Positions 15,556-24,701 of a DNA stretch of 64,000 nucleotides are shown here, piece after piece (positions within the stretch are counted from its first letter, which is position 1; every line of letters begins with the position of its first letter). The position numbers and the translations under genes are program-made. Below the pieces are notes generated by a model that searched no databases, had not been told where the DNA came from, and saw nothing but the letters and a program-made list of their open reading frames with translations. Source of the stretch: Niastella sp. (GTDB taxonomy: Bacteria; Bacteroidota; Bacteroidia; Chitinophagales; Chitinophagaceae); assembly GCA_016710595.1 (NCBI GenBank), contig JADJVM010000008.1, positions 868,001 through 932,000 of the forward strand. Direction: 5' to 3'.

Positions 15556-17571
15556 CTATTTTATAATTTGTAACTGCCGGTTTATCACTTTGCCATTCCC
15601 TTCTATCATGAGTAAATAATTTCCATTCAGCAATTTATTTACGTTGATTGTTTCTATAGCATTAGCAAGCATATATTTTTGCTGTATCAATAATTTACCA
15701 TCTGCAGAGAAAATTTTTACAATAGCTGGTTTATTAGCCAAATCATTCGTGAAAGCAATATTCAAAATGTCTTTGGCTGGATTAGGGAATATTTCCAAAG
15801 TGCTATTTTTCCAAAATATTACCTTACGTATTTCGCTGTATGTAACAAACCCATCTTTATCTACCGTTTTAAGCCTGAAATAATTTACACCTTTAGCAGG
15901 GCTGGAGATAAGGAATGAATAGTCTCGGTTATTGTTAGCAGTGATATTACCCGTATTTGTAAAATGAATACCATCCATGCTTGTCTCTATTTGATAAAAG
16001 CTCACATTTATTTCTGTTTCAACAATCCATTTTAGCAATACTGTATTGCCTTGTACCGCTGCGGTAAAAGACTCTAAAGTAATTGGAAGGATAGATATAT
16101 ATTGTAGTGTAACACTACCCGGGCTTAAATCTTCCACCCCTGCATTATCAATTGCTGTAAATGGTATTACTACGCCTACTATCCCATCAACCGGATCTAC
16201 TGTAATGGTTTGAGACGGGGAGCCACCGGGTGCAGGAATGGTAAGTCCGCTGCCTCCATTTACAGGCCATATTAAGTCAGTAGGTAAATAAATTACTCCG
16301 TTTACTGTAATACTTGTTGCATTAGAAGGAAAGGATATGATCCTGATACTATTGACAGTACCGCCATCATAATCCTGTGTATTGGGATTTAGCCCTACAT
16401 TACTATTTACAAACCAGGATGGCAAAATCGTAGTATTAACCGTTCCACCCGGATTTACCCCAATAACCTGGCTGTTAACTGCGCTTTCCGGATTACGTTC
16501 AATTCCAAAATTTTGGTTTGTTAATCCGGTTGTACCGGTGCCTATTGAGGAGATTATTAATGGGGTTGTATTAGAATAACCAGCTATCGTTGCATTTGCA
16601 GGAAGGGTAGAACCAATCGTACCTAAAATGTTACTGAGTTGTATGGAAACATTTGTATTAGTTGCCACATTGGGTACGGTATAAGTTCCATCTGCATTTA
16701 CAGTAGTTGTTCCAATAATATTTCCGGTAGCAACGTCAACTACATTTACAAATAAAGCAACCGGTTTAATACCTAGCTCACCGCCATTTATCACTGTATT
16801 CCCATTAATATCATTGAATATGTTGCCGGATACAGGAACTGTTTTTGCAAATGAGATATCGCCTATGTTCACAGCTTGCCCGGATGGGTCAACCGAGCCA
16901 CCCGTATTTAAATTACTATATATAATAGTAACTGAGCTAACTGTACCGGCAATGCTAAATAATACCGTACCATCTTGTGCAGCGCCTGTGGCAGCATTGG
17001 TAGCTGCATTGCCGCCCTGGCCTCCAGTTGGGTTTGCATTTGCAGCATTCGTACCTGTTGTTACCACGATTGTAGCAGCAGGATTAAATTTAGTAACGGA
17101 AGAATTCATAGTTGCCCCCAAAGGAGATATACCAGTTACTGTTACATGATCCAGATAATCGCTTGTGCCAGTAGTAGCAGCTGTTGCTTTATCAATATCA
17201 CCAACGTAAAAACCAGGATTTGCAACAGGCGCAGAAAATGTAATTGTAGCAGTTACTGTTTGATTTGTATTGACCCAGTTTACCCACAACACCATAGAGC
17301 CGGTTAAAGTAGGGGTAGGCAATGTCCAGTTAATACCACCTGGGGTTCCAACTGCCGGAGTAGAGTTTTGATAAGTGCCAGATGCAGAGTTTACAAAAGT
17401 AGCAGTTACATTTATACCAGAACTGCCAACATTATTAGCAGTATGGGAGGTTGTGCCTGCTACCCAGGCAGGCGAAAAAGATGCATTCCAGTTTAAACTA
17501 TAAATTTGTGCATTAGCGATGTTAATTGATGCTACAGGAAGCAGTATTAAAAGTAAAAGAAATCTTCTCAT
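15556..17571 (-). CDS. T9SS cargo protein with SdrD B-like domain
   Basis: A 671-residue secreted protein with a signal peptide (MRRFLLLLILLPVASINIANA). The N-terminal half is Ser/Thr/Asn/Gly-rich beta structure ('SGTYQNSTPAVGTPGGINW'). An SdrD B-like repeat domain follows at about 243-315 ('VSGNIFNDINGNTVINGGEL' to 'NVSIQLSN'). The C-terminal part has the fibronectin-like 'LLKWIVETEINVSFYQIETS' and a T9SS type A sorting domain ('LEIFPNPAKDILNI' to 'RQLQIIK'). It probably has an adhesive or structural role on the cell surface; no catalytic motif is seen. Confidence 0.85.
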   Translation of the reverse strand: MRRFLLLLILLPVASINIANAQIYSLNWNASFSPAWVAGTTSHTANNVGSSGINVTATFVNSASGTYQNSTPAVGTPGGINWTLPTPTLTGSMVLWVNWVNTNQTVTATITFSAPVANPGFYVGDIDKATAATTGTSDYLDHVTVTGISPLGATMNSSVTKFNPAATIVVTTGTNAANANPTGGQGGNAATNAATGAAQDGTVLFSIAGTVSSVTIIYSNLNTGGSVDPSGQAVNIGDISFAKTVPVSGNIFNDINGNTVINGGELGIKPVALFVNVVDVATGNIIGTTTVNADGTYTVPNVATNTNVSIQLSNILGTIGSTLPANATIAGYSNTTPLIISSIGTGTTGLTNQNFGIERNPESAVNSQVIGVNPGGTVNTTILPSWFVNSNVGLNPNTQDYDGGTVNSIRIISFPSNATSITVNGVIYLPTDLIWPVNGGSGLTIPAPGGSPSQTITVDPVDGIVGVVIPFTAIDNAGVEDLSPGSVTLQYISILPITLESFTAAVQGNTVLLKWIVETEINVSFYQIETSMDGIHFTNTGNITANNNRDYSFLISSPAKGVNYFRLKTVDKDGFVTYSEIRKVIFWKNSTLEIFPNPAKDILNIAFTNDLANKPAIVKIFSADGKLLIQQKYMLANAIETINVNKLLNGNYLLMIEGNGKVINRQLQIIK

Positions 17572-17939
17572 ATTAGTTGCTTTTTTTAGTTGGTATTGAT
17601 TGTTGGTTTATTTTGTTTGAGATACAACTTTTTTTGATATTGCAATGATGCATCCATGCTATTTATACGATGAGCCCTGTAACAATAATTTTATTTTTGA
17701 AAAGGAAAATAATTTCGTTGGAGAAGGGTCAGGAAGCAGGTGGTATCTTTATTCTCAAAGTATAAAATCAGGTAATATAATCACCCAAAGCTCAATTTAT
17801 GATTTTTTAATAATTAAATTTATTCTATACCTGAAGTGGTGCTGTAAACTACAACGCAGATAGGTTAGCATTGTAAAAATATGCTCTTTCAAGCTATCTT
17901 TTTATGAGACAACAACATAATGTGCATAAGTTAATAACT
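17572..17939. other. intergenic, no gene seen
   Basis: AT-rich gap between cmk and the T9SS gene, both on the minus strand. A 72-codon frame at 17645-17863 on the plus strand has no recognisable features and I do not call it. The promoter of the T9SS gene should lie here but no clean TAnnTTTG box is visible on the minus strand. Confidence 0.5.
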
Positions 17940-18614
17940 TTAAATTAATTTCATAGCCAAAGCTATTGCATAATGCAGTTGTTCGGCTTCTGTTAAATGG
18001 GTATTGTCAATTACAACAGCATCATCGGCTTTCCGTAGCGGGCTTACTTCCCGGTGTGAGTCTATATAATCACGCATTTCAAGATTGGACCTTACTTCTT
18101 CAATCGTAATGTTTGGATTTTTTTCAAACATTTCTTTAAACCTTCGTTCAACCCTTACCGATATATCTGCTGTCATAAAGATCTTTAGTTCAGCATCTGG
18201 AAATACTGTAGTACCAATATCCCTGCCATCCATTACGATCCCTTTTTTTGTACCCATCTTCTGCTGCTGTGCCACGGCAAATGAACGTATTGCTGCAATA
18301 GCTGCCACATCGCTTACTTTTTCTGCAATTACCAGGTCACGGATCACATACTCCACATTCTCATCATTCAAAAATATTTCAGATTGCGAAGATTTGGGAT
18401 TGTATTCAAAATGAAGATGCGTATGCGTTAATGCTTCATTTACTTCTTCTTCATTTGTCCAATCAATATGATTACGCAGAAAGTATAATGTAATGGCACG
18501 GTACATGGCACCGCTATCTATGTACACATAATTAAGTGTTTTTGCCAATTGCTTTGCCAGGGTGCTTTTACCGCAGCTACTCCATCCATCTATCGTTATA
18601 ATAATCTTTTTCAC
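17940..18614 (-). CDS. cmk: cytidylate kinase
   Basis: (d)CMP kinase, 224 aa, phosphorylates CMP and dCMP for nucleotide synthesis. The P-loop is 'IDGWSSCGKSTLAKQLAK' (residues 8-25), followed by 'VYIDSGAMYRAIT' (CMP-binding), 'GIVMDGRDIGTTVFPDAELK' and 'RVERRF' (lid). The length matches the family. A -7 box lies at 18680-18687. Confidence 0.96.
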   Translation of the reverse strand: MKKIIITIDGWSSCGKSTLAKQLAKTLNYVYIDSGAMYRAITLYFLRNHIDWTNEEEVNEALTHTHLHFEYNPKSSQSEIFLNDENVEYVIRDLVIAEKVSDVAAIAAIRSFAVAQQQKMGTKKGIVMDGRDIGTTVFPDAELKIFMTADISVRVERRFKEMFEKNPNITIEEVRSNLEMRDYIDSHREVSPLRKADDAVVIDNTHLTEAEQLHYAIALAMKLI

Positions 18615-18679
18615 TTCATAATTAATAATAAAACATTGCGCATCATTATCATAAATACGATTTTCCTAAATCGCTATGG

Positions 18680-18687
18680 CAAAAATA
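18680..18687 (-). promoter_or_regulatory. putative -7 box of the cmk promoter
   Basis: The minus strand reads TATTTTTG (TAnnTTTG), 65 bp upstream of the cmk ATG. A CAAA at 18713-18716 (TTTG on the minus strand) lies 25 bp further upstream, slightly farther than the usual -33 spacing. Confidence 0.45.
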
Positions 18688-18843
18688 GGCAGCTAACTTT
18701 TAAAAAACTTAACAAAAAACAAGAAAATGAAAACTACATTGTATTTATTCCGAAAATTATTATTGAATATTGTACTGCCAGTCAAAAGCAGCATATCAAT
18801 TAAATATTTGCAACACGAATCTCAGTCGTAAACATATTGGTAT

Positions 18844-18881
18844 AAAAAAGGCACAAGAAATCCTAAAGGAACACTTGTGCC
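18844..18881 (-). terminator. terminator downstream of the SBBP protein gene
   Basis: The stem ggcacaag (18850-18857) pairs with cttgtgcc (18874-18881) and is followed on the minus strand by six Ts (18844-18849). It lies 192 bp after the stop at 19074, so the transcript would carry a long 3' UTR. Confidence 0.65.
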
Positions 18882-19073
18882 AGTTGTGGATTATAAAATA
18901 GGAATTGCTTTTGAAAGAGATACCCCACTGCGTTACTTTATAAAATCCTGTTAAAACACATTTTAAAATCATTTACCATGCCACCCGGTGGATTTTACTT
19001 TTCAGTTTTAAAATAGCATGGTAAAACTGCATCATATTAATTTCCATTTTCCTTTAAAATCCCCAATCATTTA

Positions 19074-22000
19074 TTATTTTAAAATAATAAAGCGGCTATT
19101 ATAATGTTCAAAATTCCCTTTTACAAAAACAGTATATATACCTGCTGGTAAAAAACGGATGTCTATTGTTTCTTTTGCATTGGCGCTCCTTACATCTTGT
19201 ACAAGTACCTGGCTTCCATCTGCACCATAAATAATGATTCTTACTGATTTATTTATTACAGGTTCTGGCATGATTATCTTGATCGCTTCACTTGCCGGAT
19301 TGGGATATATAGTAAGGCTCCCCGTTTGACGAGATAAAATAACCTTACTAATATTGCTATATGTAAAGCTTCCATCTTTTGCAATCATTTTTAACCGGTA
19401 ATAATTAATTCCAATAACAGGTGATGTATGTAGCAAACTATATATACTACTTCCATTAGCTGTTACTTTTCCGATGGTCGTAAAATTAGAGGCATCGGGG
19501 CTAAACTGCACTTCATATACAGCCTGGTCATCTTCATTGCTTACCGTCCAGTTTAAACTTACATTTTTCTCCTGTGCTTTAGCATTAAATTGAATTAAAT
19601 TAACAGCCACCACATTACAAGTAAATATCGTAAACTCGCCAGGGCTAATAGTGCCACATCCAGTTGCCTGGTTTATTACTTTAAGGTTATAGGTTTTAGT
19701 CCCAACAGATGTTGAATAAAGATATGGGCTCTGTACATAAATATTACTTAAATAACCATCATTCGGGCTCCAAAGAAAACTATACGTACCAGCAGGGCTG
19801 ATGATAGGAGAGAACCTTTCGTTAGAAGGCCAACCAAAACACGAAAACACAGGTGGAATATAAACAGTTGGCGAAGGGTCTGTTCCCACATGTACTATGA
19901 TGTCCTTTTTATCTACACACCCATTCGTACCTACGGCGGTTAAAGAATATGTAGTAGAAGCAGTAGGGCAGGCAACCGGGTTGGCAATATTGGCATTGCT
20001 TAATCCAGCCGATGGCGACCAAATATAGGTAACACCCGCTACAGGGATAGTACCAATCTGGCTACATGAATTTTGACAAATAGTTTGGGAAGACATAGCA
20101 GGAATTTTGTAATCTTGTACGGTTACTGTTACCCGGTCTGTTGTACTGCAACCTCCCTCAGTTTTAGTTAAAATAAATGTGAAAGTACCTGCAACAGATG
20201 GAGTAAACATTGGGTTAGGAATGCTGGTACTGCTCAAACCGGCAGCCGGGCTCCAACTATATATAATACCACCGCCCGTTGGCGCTGATGCATTGCCCAG
20301 CATTACTGGGCCATTGCTTAAACAAATTATTTTATCACTGCCTGCATCGGGTACCGATACTGTTGGCGTAAAAGTTACACTTGCCTTGCGGCTGCATCCT
20401 GCTGCATCATACACTGTAAGTGTATAGGTGCTGCTGTTTGAAGGCCGTGGGTTTAAGGTAGTAGCTGTTGGCCCGTTGCTATTGGGGTTAAGTACCGATG
20501 TAGCCGGGCTCCAGCTATAAATACTCATGCCAGACGGCCCGGCTGGTAATGGTATGGCGCCCGCAGTGCTGGGACAAAAACTCTGGTTAGTAAAACTAAA
20601 TGGAGCTAAAGGCGAGTTCACTGTTACGGTAATATCACCGGATATAGTACAGCCTCCCGCAGTATTGGTGGCTACTACATGAAAAGTAGTGGTGGTAGCT
20701 ACGGGTACGGTTGGGTTTGCGGATAAGTTTGATGGGTTGTATGCAGCAGCAGGTGTCCATAGATAGGTAATACCAGGTACCGAGTTTACACCTAATTGAG
20801 CGATGCCCGATCCACAAAGTGTAATATTATTCCCGGCCACATTGGATGGTAAATTATAAACAAGAACTTTAGCAGTATCTTTTACAGTACAACCCGAACC
20901 CACATCTGTAACTATTACCTGGTAATTGGTATTGGAAGTTACAGTAGCAACCGGGTTTGATATAGTAGTAGAATTAAGTCCATAAGCCTGTGACCATTCA
21001 TAGCTATAACCTGCCACAGGTGGCTGGCCAATATTAACTGGGGTGCTAGGACATACAGTTACATGCTGTGCCGTAAATGATGGTTTAATAAATGAAGGGT
21101 TATTTACACTAATGGTATTAGTACAAGAAACGCTTGGGTCATTTATATTGGTGGCAGTTACGGTATAAGTACGGGGAACATTATCAGTTAAATATACAGT
21201 ATCCCCAGTGGTAGCAGATAAACCTGCAGCGGGAGACCAGGTAAGATTAGCAGGTATTGATGTCGTTGCGATTAACGCTACATTACCTCCATTTACACTA
21301 TAACTTGCGCAATCAAATGGCGCTTTTACAGTAATGGTTGGATTGGGGCATCCACATTGAGAAATTACTACATCATCGGTACATGTGGTGCCATTAAAAG
21401 TAACCGTCAGCCTGAATGTAGTCGGCACAGTGCAACCGCTTACCGGTACTTGTGCGCTGCTTGTACCAGCTAAAAAATTACTCGTGCCTGCACCGGTTGT
21501 TATTTTTGTCCAGGAGTATGTTTCATTAATATTTGGTGTACCATCCGGGGTTCCTATTAATATGGGGCCGCAACCATCGGTGCCTGCATCAGCTTTTATT
21601 ACGAATGCTTTTACAGAGTCAACAAATATGCAACCGTTTTTTTGTGCTGTTATAAAATAGTTAAATGGATTAGGGTTAGGGAAATCTAAAGATCCCGGTT
21701 CAAATATGGTTTGAGCAGTATTATTTCCCAAAAGATAATTACCCGGCGCCCAGGTATAGGTAAACCCTGGCTCTGCCGGAGTGCCAATGATGTCGCTTCC
21801 GCTATAGCAAACAGTAACATCGGGTCCGCCAAAAGCGCCTCCATTATTAGTGGGTGCAGTAACAACTGAAACCACTATCGCATCTGTAGTGGTACAGGTA
21901 CCACCACCGGAAACAGGTAAGGTTAGTGTTAATGTATAAGTGGTAGTAACCGTTGGGTGTACATCCGGTTGGGCACAATTGGTACAACTCATAGTTGGGT

Positions 22001-24299
22001 CGGCCGGGGAGGCTGTCCAGGAATAAATAACACCCGGTACGCCCACGATGGGTGCAGTACCAATACGTACTGTGTTTCCGGAGCAGGAACTTTTATCAGG
22101 CCCGGCATCGGCAGCATATACATTTACTAAAGCCTGGCCTATTTGCTGACAGCCAAAATTATCTGTTACCAATACATTGTAAATAGTAGAAACGGTTGGT
22201 GATACGGAAGGGTTTGCTACATTGTTACCGGGAGTATAGCCACCTATTGGTGTCCATAAATAATTAGTAATGGAGTTGCCCGGAGCTGCGGTAGCTGTTG
22301 GGCTACCACCAATTATAACCGGTGTGCCTGCACAAGTGTTAAATGGCCCCCCGGCATTCACAGTGGGAGCCGTATTGCTAATTAAAATGGCAGCCACATC
22401 CCCTATTTGTTCAGTCGTGGTTATACCACAGCAAATAGATTGCGACAAGCGGCGATAATACCTATCGGCTGTTTGATTAGAAGGAGTTAAATTTTGAGTG
22501 AATGCGCCCGGAATATCTGACCAGGGGCCACCGGGTGCAGCAGCAATTTGCCATTGATAATGGTAAACAGGAATATCGGCTGGTACTGTTGGCACTCCAT
22601 TTATATACTGAAGTGGCTGAGCTGAACCGGGCAATACTGCCGGTGCCATGTTTATCAACCCAGCAATACCATTTGAACAAATATATTGAATAGCAGGATT
22701 TACGGTTGTGCTACCGGTAAAACCCGTAGGGCAGGTATTGAGACGCATTAATACTAAATCAGTAATGCTATTGGCTCCATTACCTGGTAAAGTAACAGGT
22801 TGAGTGTTACCGAGAATACCACTTAAAATCTCCACTACACCACTGCCCAGCAAAGTAATAGAAGGAAAAGAAGAAGAATTGGAAGAAGTTATATAAGAAG
22901 AAAATAATAATTTGCCGGATGTACAATTAATTTTAGACAATACATTATTGTAACCCGGTGAAGAATAGCTTGAACCATTGGTAACAGGATATCCTGATGA
23001 AAAAATGCTGGCAAGTATAAATACATTGTCGTTGCAATCAACTTTAATGTCTGATGCAGTATTAGTAGAAACACCTCCTATTAAAGCAGAAAATAATAAG
23101 GTACCCGTATTGCTTAATTTTGTAACTGCCATTGGTGTACTACTGCCACTAAAATTACTGCCATTGGTAACAGGAAAATTGGCAGCGCCTGCATTTATCA
23201 AACAATAAACATTCCCGCTTTGAATTTCCATACTTACAGGTATATCGTTACCAGTACTTCCAAATATTGTTGCATAAGCCAATGTGCCATTGCTATTATA
23301 TTTTACCAAAGTTGCATCTAAGTTTCCACTATAAAGTGTACCATTGGTGGTAGGAAAATCAGACCCATAAGTATATCCCAGCAGGTAAGCCTCGCCAGAT
23401 ACTACTTTTAGTTGTTTAAGATACTCTGTAGAATTTGTACCGTAATAAGTTAAAAAATCAGTATTGCCGGTATTGGTATTTAATTTTGCATAAAAAAGGT
23501 CATGATCGCCATGGATAATGCTGCCATCGGTGGAGGGAAGGGAAGCAAGACTTGATTTAGTATGGCCAGCTACATAGACTGTGTTGGCATCTACTTCAAT
23601 GTTAGTAATATTATCCTGGTTATTACCGCCAAAATAAGTAGACCAGATAATACTTCCATTATTGCCGTTTAATTTGGCAATTGCCAAATCCTGGGCACCC
23701 TTATAACTGCTGCCATTGGTAACAGATAGATTGTTAGATTGAGTAATACAAGCCAAATAAATATTCCCATTCCCAACTTTTATATCTGCATCTTTTTCCA
23801 ATGCATTGCCCCCATAATAGGTACAAAACCCGATAGCTCCGGAAATTGAATTCATTTTGACAACTGCCACATCACCCGCCCCGCTGCCAAAGACTGTACT
23901 ATTGGTAACAGGTAAATCAGTTGAATAAGTCCTGCAAATAAAATAAATGTCATCTCCCACCACTTCAAAACTATTCTTAGCGCTTATGGATTCAGAGCCT
24001 GACCCTCCAAAATAACTGGCAAATAAAATACTGCCACTACTATTTAATTTTGCAATATAAATATCATCTAACCCTTTGAAAGTAGATCCATTGGTTACCG
24101 GCATATCGCTAGATCTTGTCTCAGCGATGATATAGGTGAAGCCGCCAATGTTTTTTATCCCCCTGGGCGTTTCAACCTGATTGCCACCAATATACCGTGC
24201 CATTTCGGTAACAGCATACTGTGCTTTAAGTGATTGGTTAACTACCAATAAAAGAAATAATGAAAAGAAAAATAATTTGGAAGGTGCAAGAATTTTCAA
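19074..24299 (-). CDS. giant secreted SBBP-repeat / Ig-like T9SS protein
   Basis: A 1741-residue exported protein with a signal peptide (to about residue 26, 'SLKAQ'). Residues about 30-520 hold some nine SBBP (seven-bladed propeller-type) repeats of about 50 residues with the recurring pattern 'D-x-P-V-T-N-G-S' and 'AKLNSSGSILFASYFGGS'. Residues about 640-1560 hold about ten Ig/PKD-like units, each with a 'C...G' start, 'Y-x-W-S/T-P-x-x-G-L' and 'Y-x-V/L-x-V/T-x-T'. A T9SS type A sorting domain ends the protein ('LTIYPNPASEAIKI' to 'SRFIILK'). It is probably a surface or matrix protein, perhaps adhesive. No catalytic motif is seen. Confidence 0.88.
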   Translation of the reverse strand: MKILAPSKLFFFSLFLLLVVNQSLKAQYAVTEMARYIGGNQVETPRGIKNIGGFTYIIAETRSSDMPVTNGSTFKGLDDIYIAKLNSSGSILFASYFGGSGSESISAKNSFEVVGDDIYFICRTYSTDLPVTNSTVFGSGAGDVAVVKMNSISGAIGFCTYYGGNALEKDADIKVGNGNIYLACITQSNNLSVTNGSSYKGAQDLAIAKLNGNNGSIIWSTYFGGNNQDNITNIEVDANTVYVAGHTKSSLASLPSTDGSIIHGDHDLFYAKLNTNTGNTDFLTYYGTNSTEYLKQLKVVSGEAYLLGYTYGSDFPTTNGTLYSGNLDATLVKYNSNGTLAYATIFGSTGNDIPVSMEIQSGNVYCLINAGAANFPVTNGSNFSGSSTPMAVTKLSNTGTLLFSALIGGVSTNTASDIKVDCNDNVFILASIFSSGYPVTNGSSYSSPGYNNVLSKINCTSGKLLFSSYITSSNSSSFPSITLLGSGVVEILSGILGNTQPVTLPGNGANSITDLVLMRLNTCPTGFTGSTTVNPAIQYICSNGIAGLINMAPAVLPGSAQPLQYINGVPTVPADIPVYHYQWQIAAAPGGPWSDIPGAFTQNLTPSNQTADRYYRRLSQSICCGITTTEQIGDVAAILISNTAPTVNAGGPFNTCAGTPVIIGGSPTATAAPGNSITNYLWTPIGGYTPGNNVANPSVSPTVSTIYNVLVTDNFGCQQIGQALVNVYAADAGPDKSSCSGNTVRIGTAPIVGVPGVIYSWTASPADPTMSCTNCAQPDVHPTVTTTYTLTLTLPVSGGGTCTTTDAIVVSVVTAPTNNGGAFGGPDVTVCYSGSDIIGTPAEPGFTYTWAPGNYLLGNNTAQTIFEPGSLDFPNPNPFNYFITAQKNGCIFVDSVKAFVIKADAGTDGCGPILIGTPDGTPNINETYSWTKITTGAGTSNFLAGTSSAQVPVSGCTVPTTFRLTVTFNGTTCTDDVVISQCGCPNPTITVKAPFDCASYSVNGGNVALIATTSIPANLTWSPAAGLSATTGDTVYLTDNVPRTYTVTATNINDPSVSCTNTISVNNPSFIKPSFTAQHVTVCPSTPVNIGQPPVAGYSYEWSQAYGLNSTTISNPVATVTSNTNYQVIVTDVGSGCTVKDTAKVLVYNLPSNVAGNNITLCGSGIAQLGVNSVPGITYLWTPAAAYNPSNLSANPTVPVATTTTFHVVATNTAGGCTISGDITVTVNSPLAPFSFTNQSFCPSTAGAIPLPAGPSGMSIYSWSPATSVLNPNSNGPTATTLNPRPSNSSTYTLTVYDAAGCSRKASVTFTPTVSVPDAGSDKIICLSNGPVMLGNASAPTGGGIIYSWSPAAGLSSTSIPNPMFTPSVAGTFTFILTKTEGGCSTTDRVTVTVQDYKIPAMSSQTICQNSCSQIGTIPVAGVTYIWSPSAGLSNANIANPVACPTASTTYSLTAVGTNGCVDKKDIIVHVGTDPSPTVYIPPVFSCFGWPSNERFSPIISPAGTYSFLWSPNDGYLSNIYVQSPYLYSTSVGTKTYNLKVINQATGCGTISPGEFTIFTCNVVAVNLIQFNAKAQEKNVSLNWTVSNEDDQAVYEVQFSPDASNFTTIGKVTANGSSIYSLLHTSPVIGINYYRLKMIAKDGSFTYSNISKVILSRQTGSLTIYPNPASEAIKIIMPEPVINKSVRIIIYGADGSQVLVQDVRSANAKETIDIRFLPAGIYTVFVKGNFEHYNSRFIILK

Positions 24300-24701
24300 T
24301 TTTCTGTCAAGGCTGTCTTAACAATTGTGCAAAAACATTTAATGGGTTTTTCATTTAGCTGGTTTTAATACCATTAATTGTAAAAATGGATTATAGTATG
24401 TTCTGAATTAACCCTTTAAACGATTATCCAAAGTATTTATTGCTATGATATTTAAGCTTGTTTTTCAATGATGTAAGTGTTCTGCAGCAAACCTGGCAAC
24501 TATTACAACAAATCACAGCAGTTTTTAACCTCAGTAAGAAACTGGCAAAAATTAAATCATGCCTTTGAGTTTGAAATCATTCAATCAGAATATTATATTT
24601 TATGAAAGGCATAGATAAGCATAGCCGGGTAATGAAATAGTGATAAAAAAAACCTGTGGCAATTACCACAGGTTTTATAAAAAATTTTCAAGTACCAGAA
24701 A
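24300..24701. other. intergenic, holds the clpC terminator
   Basis: 402 bp between clpC and the SBBP gene, both minus strand. It contains the terminator at 24645-24674. I see no gene in the rest. Confidence 0.5.
24645..24674 (-). terminator. rho-independent terminator of clpC
   Basis: The stem aacctgtgg (24651-24659) pairs with ccacaggtt (24666-24674), loop 6 nt, followed on the minus strand by a T-run (24645-24652). It begins 27 bp after the clpC stop. Confidence 0.85.

Larger units (their letters stand above)
18615..19073. other. intergenic with cmk promoter and an upstream terminator
   Basis: 459 bp between two minus-strand genes. It contains the cmk -7 box (18680-18687) and a terminator hairpin (18844-18881). 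No coding frame in it looks real. Confidence 0.5.

Noticed and set aside
16814..17307. Long plus-strand frames opposite the 15556-17571 gene
   Set aside because: Low-complexity Ser/Thr/Ala coding on the minus strand produces open opposite frames; no family features.
17645..17863. 72-codon plus-strand frame starting MMHPCYLYD
   Set aside because: No domain, signal peptide or promoter; lies in an AT-rich gap upstream of a minus-strand gene; no sign of selection can be seen.
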